From: Cavia porcellus
Taxonomy: Eukaryota > Chordata > Mammalia > Rodentia > Caviidae
Assembly (NCBI RefSeq): GCF_034190915.1
Contig: NW_026947544.1
Span: forward strand, 372,001-436,000
Direction: 5' to 3'
Length of the DNA: 64,000 nucleotides
Shown here piece by piece: positions 10,319 through 21,938 of the stretch. How positions within the stretch are numbered: the stretch's first letter is position 1; each line of letters opens with the position of its first letter. A model generated the notes under the pieces. That model did not search any database and was not told the origin of the DNA. It was given only the letters and a program-made list of their open reading frames with translations. The translations under genes were made by a program, and so were the position numbers.

Positions 10319-13300
10319 AACAGCAGAGAGATAACATGTCAACAATGAACCAGCATTTAACAGTAATAGCCATTAATGTAAATGGTCTCAATGCACCAAT
10401 CAAAAGAAACAGACTCGCAGAATGGATCGAGAAACAAAATCCAACCATATGCTATTTACAGGAAACCCATCTAACCCAGAAGGATACTCACAGACTGAAA
10501 GTCAAAGGATGGAAAACAATTCTTTATGCAGCAGGAATCCAAAAAAAGGCAGTAGTAGCCATTCTGCTTGCGGACAACGTGAACTTTAAACCAACAATGA
10601 CCATAAAGGACAAAGACGGTCACTACATACTCTTAAGGGGAAAGCTCCAAGAGGAAGAGATAACTATCTTAAAATATACGAACCAAACTCCAGAGCATCC
10701 AGTTATATAAAACAATTATTAAAAGAAATGAAAACTCAAATTATCAGTAACACAATTGTAACAGGAGATCTTAATATGCCATTGACACCAAGGGACAGAT
10801 CAACCAGACAAAAAATGAGCAAATAACTAACAGAACTGAATCACACCTGGGAACAAATGGGTTTGGTAGACATATACAGAATGTTCCACCCAACAACATC
10901 AGAATACACATTCTTCTCAGCAGTATATGGATCATTTTCTAAAATAGACCACATATTGGCTCACAGAACATATTTAAACAAATGCAAAAGAATTGAAATC
11001 ATCCCTCGCATGTTATCAGATCATAGCACTCTGAAGTTAGAAATTAATGATAAAAGATACTGCAAAAATCCCGCAAACACATGGAAACTGAATAACACAC
11101 TCTTGAGTAATCAGTGGGTCACAGAAGAAATTAAAGAAGAAATTAAACAATACCTAAAAGAAAATGAAAATGCAGATACAACTTACCGGAATTTTTGGGA
11201 TGCAATGAAAGCCGTCCTGAGAGCAAAATTTATTGCACTGAGTTCCCACATCAGGAAAACAGAACGAATACAAATAAATAACTTGATGCTAAACCTCAAA
11301 CAGCTAGAAAAAGAAGAGCAAGTCAAGCCCAAAGCCAAAAGAAGAGAGGAAATTATAAAAATCAGAGCAGAAATCAATGTAATAGAGACTAAGAAAACAA
11401 TCCAAAGAATCAACGAGTCAAAGAGTTGGTTCTTTGAAAGAATAAATAAAATCGATAAGCCCCTAGCCAACCTTATTAAAAAAAGGGAAGAAAAAGCTCA
11501 AATTCATGCAATAAGAAATGAAAAAGGAGAAGTCACTACAGACCCAATAGAAATACAGAAGATCCTCAACACCTATTTCAAAAACCTCTACTCTCAAAAG
11601 TTTGATAACACAGAAAAATAGACAGATTCTTAGAAGCATATGGAGTACCAAAGCTAGATCAAGAGGATGTAAAACTGTTGAATAACCCAATCTCTGCTAA
11701 TAAAATTGAAAATGTAATTAAGTCCTTACCCACCAAGAAGAGCCCAAGCCCAGATGGATTCACTACAGAGTTCTACAAGAAATACTAAGAAGACCTAATG
11801 CCGACACTCCTCAAACTATTCAATGAAATTGAAAGGGAAGCAATCCTTCCTAAGTCATTCCTGGAAGCAAATATTACTCTAGTACCAAAACCTGAGAAAG
11901 ACCCAACTATAAAGGAGAACAATAGACCGATCTCCCTAATGAACATAGATGCAGAAATACTCAATAAAATATTGGCAAATAGGATCCAGCAAATCATCAA
12001 GAAGATTATACACCATGACCAAGCGGGATTCATCCCAGGAATGCAAGGATAGTTCAACATATGCAAATCAATAAATGTAATCCACCATATCAATAAAGCC
12101 AAAAATAAGAATCACATGATCATTTCTATAGATGCAGAAAAAGCCTTCGATAAGGCCCAACATTTATTCATGATAAGAACTTTAGAGAAAATTGGAATAG
12201 ATGGTATTTACCTCAATATAATAAAGTCCATTTATGATAAACCAATAGCCAGCATCATACTAAATGGCCAAAAATTGAAAGCCTTTACTTTAAAATCGGG
12301 CACAAGACAAGGATGTCCTTTATCACCACTCCTATTTAATATAGTACTGAAAGTACTAGCCAGAGCAATTAGGCAAGAAAGAGAAATTAAAGGGGTAAAG
12401 ATAGGAAGAGAAGAAGTTAAATTATCATTGTTTGCAGATGACATGATACTCTACATAGAAGACCCCCTAAACTCCATTGAAAGACTCTTAGATACAATAA
12501 ATAAATTCAGTAACGTGGCTAGATATAAAATCAATACTCAGAAATCAATAGCATTCCTATACACGAATAACAAAATCACAGGGAGGGAAATAAGAGAAAC
12601 TGGACTATTCACATTAGCAAGCAAAAAAATGAAATGTTAGGAATTACTCTTATGAAAGAAGTGTAAGACTTATACAGTGAAAATTATAATACACTGAAAA
12701 AGGAAATTGAAGATGATCTCAGAAAATGGAAAGACATCCCTTGCTCATGGATAGGAAAAACAAACATTCTGAAGATGACCATTTTCCCAAAACTGTTACA
12801 CCAATGCAATGCAATCCCAATAGAAATACCATCAACATACCTTATAGATCTAGAGAAATTACTCCTAAATTTCATCTGGAACCAGAAGAGACCTAGAATT
12901 GCAAAGGCAATTCTAAGTAGCAAAGACAAAGCAGGAGGCATCACAATCCCTGACTTGAAGTTATACTACAAAGAAACAGTAGTAAAATCAACATGGTATT
13001 GGAATCAAAACAGAACCAAAGATCAATGGAATAGATTAGAAGACACAACCACAACTACAAACACACTCAACCACCTTATCTTTGATAAAGGAGCCAAGCA
13101 GATTCACTGGAAGAACGACAGTCTCTTTAATAAATGGTGCTAGAAAAACTGGCTCTCCATTTGCTGAAAACTAAAGCTAGAACCATGTCTATCACCATGT
13201 ACTAAATTAAAATCTAAATGGGTCAAAGATCTGAATATTAAAACAGAAACACTAAATCTATTGGAAGACAAGTTGGGTAGAAACCTTGGAGACATAGGAG

Positions 13301-14149
13301 TAGGTAGAGAATTCATGAATAGGACTCAAACCGCACGGGAAATACTTCCCAGAATCAATAACTGGGACCACTTCTTATTAAAACGTTTCTGCATGTCAAA
13401 AGAAATCTCCAGCATAGTGAAAAGAAAAACCACAATCTGGGAAAAAATTTTAGTGAACTCTCTCTCAGACAAGGGACTCTTGTCTAAAACATATAAAGAA
13501 TTAAAAAAACTCAGACTTCCAAAATTCAAAGATCCAATCCAAAAATGGACATCTGAGATGAATACACAATTCTCAGGTGAAGAAATGCACATGGCAAATA
13601 AATACTTGAAAAAAATGCTCATCATTATTGGTCATTCGAGAAATGCAAATTAAAACCACACTGTGGTACCATCTCACTCCTGAAAGAATGGCCAGGATCA
13701 AGAGAACCAACAACAAATGGTAGAGAGGCTGTGGGGAAAAAGGAACTCTCCTGCACTGTTTGTGGGAGTGTAGACTGGTACAGCCTTTGTGGAGATCTGT
13801 CTGGAGATTTCTAAAAAAGTTGGGATTGGAAATCCCATTTATTTCAGCTATTCCACTTCTAGGCTTATTCCCAGAAGAACTGAAAGCATCATACCACAGT
13901 GATATATGTGTATCTATGTTTATAGCAGCACAATTTGTAATCGCCAATTCTTGGAAACAACCCAAGTGTCCATCAACTGAGGAATGGTTTAAAAAGTTGT
14001 GGTATTTCTATACAAGGGAGTATTATTCATCTATAAGGAAGTATCACATTAAGATATTTATCAATAAATGAGCGCAGCTTGAGACCATACTCATAAGTGA
14101 AATAAATCAATCTCGCATGTGTGAATACCGAATAGTTTCCCTAATGTAA
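10319..14149 (+). pseudogene. L1-1 ORF2 pseudogene (endonuclease/RT)
   Basis: Aligns end to end with L1-2 ORF2: AP-like endonuclease, RT with FADD at 12431-12442, and a C-terminal cysteine region. Visible lesions are frameshifts near 10672, 11615, 12636 and 13610, and stops at 10824, 11786, 12050, 12664, 13141, 13165, 13721 and about 14069. Several stops replace a Trp (TGG to TAG/TGA) or Arg (CGA to TGA) codon. The stop after VSLM is at 14147-14149. The element is dead for autonomous retrotransposition. Confidence 0.93.
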
Positions 14150-15322
14150 GTAATCATTCAAATACATAAAAATATGTGGTAATCATGATTCCCCATTATG
14201 TGGCCTTGAAGTCTTATAAAGTTTTCACTTGTGAATTGTAAAGGCTTTATTCTGGGCTTCTTGATATGGAAATATTTGAAGCTATAGTATATGAAGTTTT
14301 ATCCAGATATTTCAAGAAAAAAGACAGACACTATGGTAACTACTATAAAGTCGGGTTATATGGTGGTGAAGTACTAGGTTGCTGAAAAGTCATGCTTTGA
14401 CCTCTATTGTTATATTGTTATGTCCTGTTTTATCTCAATCTCCCCCTTATTCTTTAAAAAATTATTTAGTTATTTCTTATGTTTGTTTTAATTAATGGGA
14501 AAAATTTTAAAAAATTAGGATATATAATAGTGACTCTTTTTGATTTCCTATTAACTTGTTTTGAAGTCCTGTAGTACTCTCACTCTCTTGTTTTGACTGA
14601 TTAGACTCTGTTCCATTCTTTATGATAGTATCAAGTTTGAAGATATAGGCAACTTCTTTGAAGGCAATAAGATTCACTAAGATGCCCATTCTGGTTTGAC
14701 TATTGTCTCCTTTGGAAGTCCTGTAATGTTTACAATGCCTAAGTTTTATTGGTCTTGTTCTCTACTGTTTTGTCCAACTTTATAATATCTAATGAGATAG
14801 ACAATTCTTTTTAAGGAAACAAGAGACAACGTTGATAACCATTGTTGATAACCTTGTACTCTGTTCTACACCATGTGCTATGTCTATCCTTGGTTTTGAC
14901 TGACAGCTTTGTTTTGCCATATTTGACTGTATTCTCTCCCCCCCAAAAAAGTAATAAGAACTAAGGAGTAATAAAATCGAAAATGTGTAAATTTTGTTGT
15001 AAAAAAGAGAGGGGGAAAAAAAGAACTCTAAAGGATACAACAGCAAGAGTGTTTAGGGGTGTTAGTAGCTGACCATATTAATGTTTTTGTTTGGATCATT
15101 GAACACAACTGTTTGAAATTTCACTGTTTGAATGTCCACTTTGTGTGCTTTGATACTGTGATTTGAGCAACTATTTTCAAGATGATAATATGTAATCTAT
15201 TAACAGGTGATTTCTTACTGTTATTTTTTTTTTGTAGTTCTGTATTACGTGTAGCCTTACACCGCTTTGTTTTGTTTTGTGTTTTTCTCTTTTTCCTCTT
15301 AAATAAAATAAAATAAAATAAC
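14150..15322 (+). mobile_element. L1-1 3'UTR and A-rich tail
   Basis: AT-rich 3'UTR made of diverged modules of about 145 bp (recurring ttgaagtc starts near 14204, 14558 and 14713). Then come a C/A-rich patch at 14937-14948, a conserved terminal block and an (AAATA)n tail. It is highly similar to 33646-34842. Confidence 0.85.
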
Positions 15323-15860
15323 GCTCCTACTCTAAAAGCCCATGACTTGGTGTCTCTCTTTGACATCTTCAAGCGTGTCACACACCCCACATCTTCAAGA
15401 ACACTCACATGAGAGGCTAAAATTGCCTCTGCAAAGTTAATCTGGCTCTCTCTTTTTGCCCAACCTTCTAGAGTTCACCCAGATTTTCCCATGTTTTCAT
15501 TATCTTCTCAACTTGATGTGTGTTTAATGAGGTCCTTTGGTAGACTTGGATGCCTTTACACTGGCTACATAAGCCACACATCCCACACAAAACCATTATT
15601 CCCTTATATGAGACTGTGGCAGATTTGGTCGCACATGCACAAACACGTGCTATTCAGGTTTTTGGTTGTGAGGTGCAAAGAATCATTGTTCCCTTTTCTT
15701 TTGCCCAACAACAGTATGTATGGCAATTTTCATTCTCTTGGCAATCTGCACTGGCTTGTTTCCCTGGCAATATTTATTGACATTATCATCCAGATAAATT
15801 AATTCAACTTTCTTCCTCCAAAGCCTTTCTTTTTCATTCAAAAATAAGTTCAGTCCCCAC
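15323..15860 (+). pseudogene. Betaretrovirus-like pol, RT thumb/connection remnant
   Basis: Resumes the pol reading interrupted by L1-1: a HDLVSLFDIFK-like segment right after the TSD, then WLHKPHIPHK, YETVADLVAHAQTRAIQVFG, IIVPFSFAQQQ and a WQSALACFPGNI segment (15550-15780). This order fits the connection domain just before RNase H. A stop falls at 15778-15780 in that frame and the rest is frameshifted. The register match across the L1 is strong evidence for a single ancestral pol. Confidence 0.8.
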
Positions 15861-16195
15861 AGTAGGAGCTCTCTCTGTTTTCACAGACATGTCACCATCA
15901 TCAAAGGAGGGTATGTAATGGCTTTCTCTTCCCAAATACAGGATATAGGTTAATCTTCTGCATAAAAGAGTTAATTATAAGCTGTCATGTGGGTCTTGCA
16001 AGATTATTCATCCATCCACCCCACTTCATCATTTTTTGAGACAGTGCCTATTTTTGTGGTGTGATGCACCACATTCAAACTGCCAAGTCAAGATCTTTTT
16101 CACTTATTTCACCACTCCAATTCACCATTCAATCATATCATGTTCCATGTTTTATTGGCAATTTACTTTCCCACTCCCAATACCAGGGCCTCTCA
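15861..16195 (+). pseudogene. RNase H domain remnant of the provirus
   Basis: A GALSVFTDMS segment near 15866-15895 matches the first RNase H acidic block, with the usual glycine after Asp replaced by Met. The remainder is scattered over frames, including the open stretch 16036-16410. It lies between the RT connection and the integrase zinc domain, as expected. Confidence 0.65.
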
Positions 16196-16570
16196 CCAAG
16201 AGAAACAATGCAATAGACAAGTTGCTCGCTATTGTCAGTGATGCTCCCTCAGATGCCACGCAACAGGCTTCTGCCTCCCATTCCATGTTCCATCCAAACA
16301 CTTCTGCTTGCACAATTATATTTCCATTTGAGCCAAGAACAGTCCCATCAAGTTATCAAACAATGCTCCTCATGTGTAATAAATCTTCCCTCGTTTTCCA
16401 TAGGTATTAATCCCTGAGGGTTACACATCAAGCATCTCAAGCACATTCCTCAGAATGTGCTGGAGATGACAGTTGTTCCAACCTGAGGACATGGGATGTA
16501 AAAAGGAAGCTACGTCAGCAAAAGGGCTTGAAATAGCCCCCATGAATTTAGAGTATTCTCGCGGACATCA
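16196..16570 (+). pseudogene. Integrase N-terminal remnant of the provirus
   Basis: A GPLTKRNNAIDKL segment marks the RNase H/integrase boundary. It is followed by an ASHSMFH block in one frame and a HQVIKQCSSC block in another (16232-16417). Together these give an HH-CC zinc-binding layout broken by a frameshift. An INPEG-like segment near 16410 continues. No core D,D-35-E or env could be followed and no 3' LTR was found, so the right end is uncertain. Confidence 0.7.
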
Positions 16571-16980
16571 ACTGCTCTGAGTTTGTTTCTGCATCTGTTG
16601 GAATCTGTACAGATCATCTGTTCATGTTTGTTCATTTGTCCATTCTGTAAACATCTATTCATTTTAATTGAGATCAACAACTTTCTTTTTATATATATTT
16701 TCAGATCATTTAATCAAAGTTTATATGGTTATAGAATTACAAAACATGCTTCCACCATGCAAAGTTTGGTTATGTAAATATAACATATATTGTTCATTAT
16801 TGACTCGAGAATTTCTCATTGTCTAAAAAATTAAGGGATCAAATGTAGTTCATGGATTTTTCATAAGTCACCAAAATTATTTTAAGAAAACTAAAAGTGC
16901 TTTGAGATTAGGATTATTGGATAGGACTTCAAATGATGAATAAGAAAGTTACCACGTGGTAGCATTTTACTCACACTTGT
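16571..16980. other. Unassigned AT-rich spacer
   Basis: Between the integrase remnant and the minus-strand L1. No motif recognised. It may hold the end of the provirus or unique sequence. Confidence 0.35.
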
Positions 16981-18346
16981 TTATTTTATTTTATTTAAAT
17001 ACAAAAAAGAAAAAAAATAGCAAAAGGGTACAAGCAAGTCAGAATTTCAAAAAATAAATAGTAAGAAATCGCTAGTTAATAGATTTTATATTGTCATCTT
17101 AGAAATAGCTGCTCAAGTTACAAAATTAAAGCATACAAAAGTGGATGCTCAAACAGTGAGACTGCAAACAGTTCTGTTCAGTGATGCAACAAAAACTCAG
17201 TAATATGGTTATCCTTTAGAGCACTTGCTTTTCCTCCCTTTTGTACAATAACAATTACACATTATGGGTTTTATTACTTTCACAGTTCTTGTTACTTTTT
17301 TTTGAAGAGAATAAAACCAAATGTGACAAAATAAAAGAGTCAGTCAAATCAAAAAGATGGACATAGTACATGATGTAAAAACAGAATACAAGGTGATCAA
17401 CAATGGTTACCATAATGTCTCTTGCTATCTTACAAAGAATTGCCTACATCATCAGTTATAATAAAATTGAACAAAACAGTACAGAACAAAACCAATAAAA
17501 CTGAAACATTGGAGACATTGCAGGACTTCAAAAGAAGATAATAGTCAAACCAGAATGGGCATCATAGTGAATCTTACTGCCTTAGAAGTAGTTGTCTATA
17601 CTTTCAACCTTGATAGTATCATCAAAACAGAAAAGAATAAAATGAGTCAAAATAAGATGTGAGAGCAACACAAGGTTTCAAATCAAGTTAATAGGGAATC
17701 AAAATGATTACAATAATATATCCTGCTATTTTTCAACTTATTTTATTCTTTAATTAAAAAGTAAAAAAATAATAAAAATTAGATTGAGATAAAAGAGAAC
17801 ATAAAACACAACAGCACAGGTCAGAACATAACAATTTAAGCAACAGTGTTTCACCACAAGATAGCCCAACATAACAGTAGTTGCAATAGTGTCACTTTCC
17901 TTGAAATATTTGAGTATAACTTCATATACTACAGCATCAAACATATCAGCAAAATGTAAAACCATTCAAGAGACTGACATTATTACAGGTTATCTAGAAC
18001 CAACTAACAGATAATGAACAATTGTTTCTATACTATCTCCTTGTCTATAAATGTTAGTTTGTACTATCACATATATTAAAATCCAACAAGATAAAACATG
18101 TTAAGACTGAAGAAAACAGAAGAACATAAGCTTGATGGGACTTCAAAACAAGATGATATTAAATCAGCACTAACTATTATGATGTCTTCTTTTCTTCATA
18201 ATAACTGTTCATACCATCACATACAATAAAATCAAACAGCCCAGAATAAAACCATTCCAATTAATGAATGAAAACATTTTAAGGCTTCAAAGCAATCTAA
18301 TGGAGAATCATGATTACCACACACTTTTATGTATCATCATCATTTC
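16981..18346 (-). mobile_element. Minus-strand L1 3'UTR
   Basis: Reverse complement of the L1 3'UTR family, with the A-rich tail at the left (tttattttattttattt near 16980-16998). It runs to the ORF2 stop at 18347. Modules repeat about every 145 bp. It belongs with the ORF2 fragment to the right. Confidence 0.85.
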
Positions 18347-19942
18347 TTACATTAGGGAAATTATTCAGTATTTATAAATTTGAATTTGATATATTTCACT
18401 TATGAGTGTGGTCCCAACCTGTGCCCATTTCTTTATTAATATCTCAATGTGATAATTCTGTATACCTAAGTAGTAAGCCATTGTATTAAAATACTACTAC
18501 TTTCTTATCCATTTCTCAGTTGATGGACACTTAGGTTGTTTCCAAGATCTGGCTATTACAACCTGTGCTGCTATGGATATGGGTGCACATATATCACTGT
18601 GGTATGATGCTTTCAGTTCTGGGAATATGCCTAGAGTTGGAATAACTGAAACCAATGGGACTTCCAATCCCATCTTTTTGAGAAATCTCTGTACTGACTT
18701 CCACAATGGTTGCACCAGTCTACACTCCCACCAACAGCATAGGAGAGTTCCTTTTCCCCCCAGCCTCTCCAGCATTTGTAATTGGTGGTTTTCTTGGTTC
18801 TGACCATTCTTTCAGGAGTGAGATGCAATCTCAGTGTGATTTAAATTGCATTTCTCTAATAAGAAATGATGATGAACACTTTTTCATGTATTTATATGCC
18901 ATTTGTATTTCTACATGTGCAAATTGTTCATTCATCTAACATGACCATTTTTTAATTGGATCTTTGAACTTTCAGGGTCTGAGTTTTTTTTTTTTAATTC
19001 TTTATATGTTTTAGACAGAAGTCCTTTGTCTCAGGGGCCAACTCACTAAGATTTATTCCCTGTTTGCAGGTTTTATTTTCACAGTGCTGGAGATTTCTTT
19101 TAATATGCCAGAACTTTTTAATCAGAGGTGATCCCAGTTATTGATTCTGGGAAGTATTTTGTGTGCGGTGTGAGTTCTGTTCATGAATTCTCTACCTACC
19201 ACTATGTCTTCAAGGTTTTTACCCAAGTTGTCTTCCAATAGATTTATTGTTTTTATTTTAATATTCCAATCATTGATCCATTTAGATTTTAATTTAGAAC
19301 ATGGTGATAGGCATGGAACTAGTTATAGTTTTCAGCATATGGAGGGCCAGTTTTTTCAATGCCATTTTTTAAAGAGACTGTCATTCTTCCGGAAACTTGT
19401 TTGGACCTTTTATGAAGATAAGGTGGTTGAGTGTGTTGGTACTTATGGTTGTATCTTCTAATCTATTCCATTGTTCTCCAGCTATGTTTTGATTTCAGTA
19501 CCATGTTTATTTTACTATGGTTGCTTTGTAGTATAACTTCAAATCAGGGATTGTGATGCCTCTTGCCTTGCCTTCACTGCTTAGAACTCTCTTTGCTATT
19601 CTAGGTCTCTTCTAGCTCCAGATGAATTTTAGGAGTGATTTCTCTAGATCTGTGAGGTACATTAATGGTATTTTTATTGGGATTGCATTGAATCTATATA
19701 ACAGTTTTGGGAGAATGGCCATTTTAACCATGATGTCTCCTGCCTTGCCTTTGCTGCTTAGAACTGTCTTTGCTATTCTACTTCTCTTCTGGTTCCAGAT
19801 GAATTTTAGGAGTGATTTCTCTAGATCTGTGAGGTACATTGATGGTATTTTTATTGGGATTGCTTTGAATCTGTATACAGTTTTGGGAGAATGGCCATTT
19901 TCAGAATATTTATTCCTCCTATCCATGAGCAAAGGATGTTGT
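18347..19942 (-). pseudogene. 5'-truncated L1 ORF2 C-terminal half, minus strand
   Basis: Read on the minus strand it contains the ORF2 end (stop 18347-18349), the C-terminal cysteine region and the segment downstream of RT, broken by stops and frameshifts. Homology ends near 19942 at the position of L1-2 about 32230. An in-frame 177-bp duplication lies at its upstream end (19557-19910). No convincing TSD was seen, so the truncation may be from insertion or later rearrangement. Confidence 0.85.
19557..19910 (-). repeat. 177-bp tandem duplication inside L1 ORF2
   Basis: The word gatgaattttaggag recurs at 19621 and 19798, exactly 177 bp apart, and flanking sequence matches over the whole unit with several substitutions. 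177 is divisible by three, and a 106-codon minus-strand frame (19612-19932) reads through both copies as repeated [19 protein letters not shown] segments. Confidence 0.9.
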
Positions 19943-20004
19943 TGCCCTCACTCCTGGGACTCTGGCCACCAAGTTCCTGGGATTAATAGAGGTTCACTGG
20001 AGGT

Positions 20005-20535
20005 AGGGTGAGCTGGCTCAAGCCTTGCCCCTGGAACTGATGGCACCTACTCACCCTGAACTTGAGAGTCCTCCAAGCACAGCTGGGGCCCAGATGCCAC
20101 CACAGGTCTTCCCAGGAGCTGCTGCGCTGGTCTAGTGTATCTAGAAGCTTCAAAGTTCCCTGTGTTGGGCTGATTGAGAGGGGCCCAAACTAGCTGGGCT
20201 TGGGGCAAAGTCCAGGGGGCTCTTAACACCAGGCCACACAGCCTCTAGAACCAACAGAGCCCTCCAACCTGCCCAGGACTTCAGATTCTGCCAAGCACTG
20301 CTGGGAGTGGGGAGGCTGCTGCAGACCTTCCCAGGACCTGTCACACTTGTGCAGTGTACTGGAAGCCACAAAGTTCCCTATCCATGCTGAGCGAGGGTCC
20401 TAAATTAGTTGGACTCAAGGGAAAGTACACGGGGCACTTAGACCAGTATGCCCAGCCTCTGGAACTGATGGTGCCCACTTGCATGCTCAGAATTCCAGAG
20501 TCCACCAAGCACAGCTAGGAGTGGGGAGACCACTG
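20005..20535. repeat. GC-rich 214-bp tandem repeat, about 2.4 copies
   Basis: The landmark ct(g/a)gaac starts at 20031, 20245 and 20459, a 214-bp period both times. Shared blocks include tccaagcacagct/gccaagcactgct, cttcccaggacctg-like and cacaaagttccctgt/tat. The composition is GC-rich in an AT-rich neighbourhood. It does not match the 260-bp monomers of L1-1 or L1-2. It may be a different L1 5'UTR monomer class or a short satellite. No ORF1 follows it. Confidence 0.85.
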
Positions 20536-21926
20536 CCACTTCTGAAGATTTTAAGACAAAAAATACAGGCTCTGCTTTCAGAACTAGATGTCAGGCTTAG
20601 TGGCTTTGGATTGGATATTTTGGCATTGGCATATTATCCAACTCATACATTTAAGATCATAACAAGTGGAGATTTAGCATCACTCTGCCTATCTTATTTG
20701 GGATCAAGGATAAACACATGACTCAAACAATGACCACAACTGTAGACCCAGGAGGAACCTAGACAATGAACATCTGGGATAATTACTGTCATTGTTTGAG
20801 GGAATGAGCATTGTTAATTTTGTTTTTTAAATTTTATTTTGGATAATGTTCTTTCCTTTGAGGGATGTCTTTCATCTAAAATCTTGATTCTTAGCTTTTT
20901 TTTCCATAAATTTTTAGGTTTTCTAATTCAGCTGGTGTTCTTTGAGTTTTTCTTTGTTTTATAACATACAATTTGTTTTATTTTATGACATGGAGGTTTT
21001 TTCCTTTTTCCTTTTATCTTATAGTTCTCATCAATGTTTTTCAACTTTCCCAACTCCTTTAAGCATTCTTCTAATGCCACAAAGGAAACTTTGAGCCACT
21101 TTCTCCCACACTATATTATAACATTTGAATGTTTGATTCTGCATACTTTTCCAATCCCTATATCTTCAGTTAGATAAACAGAGTTTATTCATTTCAAGAT
21201 ATTTATCCCTGTTAAACACGTGTTGAACTTTTGTTCTAAAATTAGCTGAATTAGCTGTTGCATATACTTAGATTGTGTTAGTATTTACACTATAATTATG
21301 ACATTCTTATATAAATGAAGAGTTGTGAATACTTGTTTGTATGTTAATAGGAACTTGGTGCTGGGTTAAACTGTTGTAGCTTATGTCACAGTCTCATCAT
21401 GTTCATAAAATTGGAACTATTAATCAGGTTTCACTATAAGTCAACAATCCAAGCTGCAACACTAGTGTATATTCTCAGAAAAACATAGTGTTATATAAAG
21501 TGTACTTTCCTTTCTCACCTGAAATTAAACAAGGTGGTTGGACCATGGGCCAAGGCAAACTATGCTAGATAACCATACAACTGAAAATTGACTAACTATA
21601 TAACTTGTAACACTATCAACAAAGTCTTGATACTACAAAATTCCAAAAATGTCAAGTCAAAAGAAAGCAGAGAACAAACACATATGTCAGAGCACTCCAT
21701 ACAAGCAAAGCTTCACAAATTTCAACAACCTAGGCAGTGTATAAGGGAAAAGTACCATAAATCATACACCTTCCATATTTTACAGACTAACAGAGGAGTT
21801 TGTAAAACAGACAAAAGAAGTAACCAGAGAATTACTGAAGTTTTAGCTAAACAGTTAACAGAAATAACAAGAAAATGATACAATATTCTTAACAAAAAGC
21901 TAAACACAACTAGATGACCTAAGCAA
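20536..21926. other. Unassigned sequence
   Basis: No gene recognised. An 80-codon plus frame (20479-20721) begins in the monomer and has no family motif. From about 21650 to 21926 the translation is rich in charged helical residues and may be an old L1 ORF1 fragment, not firmly. Confidence 0.35.
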
Positions 21927-21938
21927 AATAATAGAAAA

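Larger units (their letters stand above)
8373..15322 (+). mobile_element. Full-length LINE-1 (L1-1) with 12-bp TSD
   Basis: About 6.95 kb with all L1 parts in order: 260-bp 5'UTR monomers, ORF1, ORF2, 3'UTR with tandem modules, and an AAATA-rich tail (15301-15320). It is flanked by direct repeats at 8361-8372 and 15323-15334 that differ at one of 12 positions. The host sequence is retroviral pol on both sides. Overall it closely matches L1-2 but carries many more nonsense and frameshift lesions, so it is inactive. Confidence 0.95.

Noticed and set aside
15491..15802. 103-codon ORF starting MFSLSSQL
   Set aside because: Overlaps the retroviral connection-domain remnant in another frame; only the 15550-15780 frame shows pol similarity.
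16965..19955. TSD for the minus-strand truncated L1
   Set aside because: Only a weak ctcac match was found between the two flanks; not enough to call.
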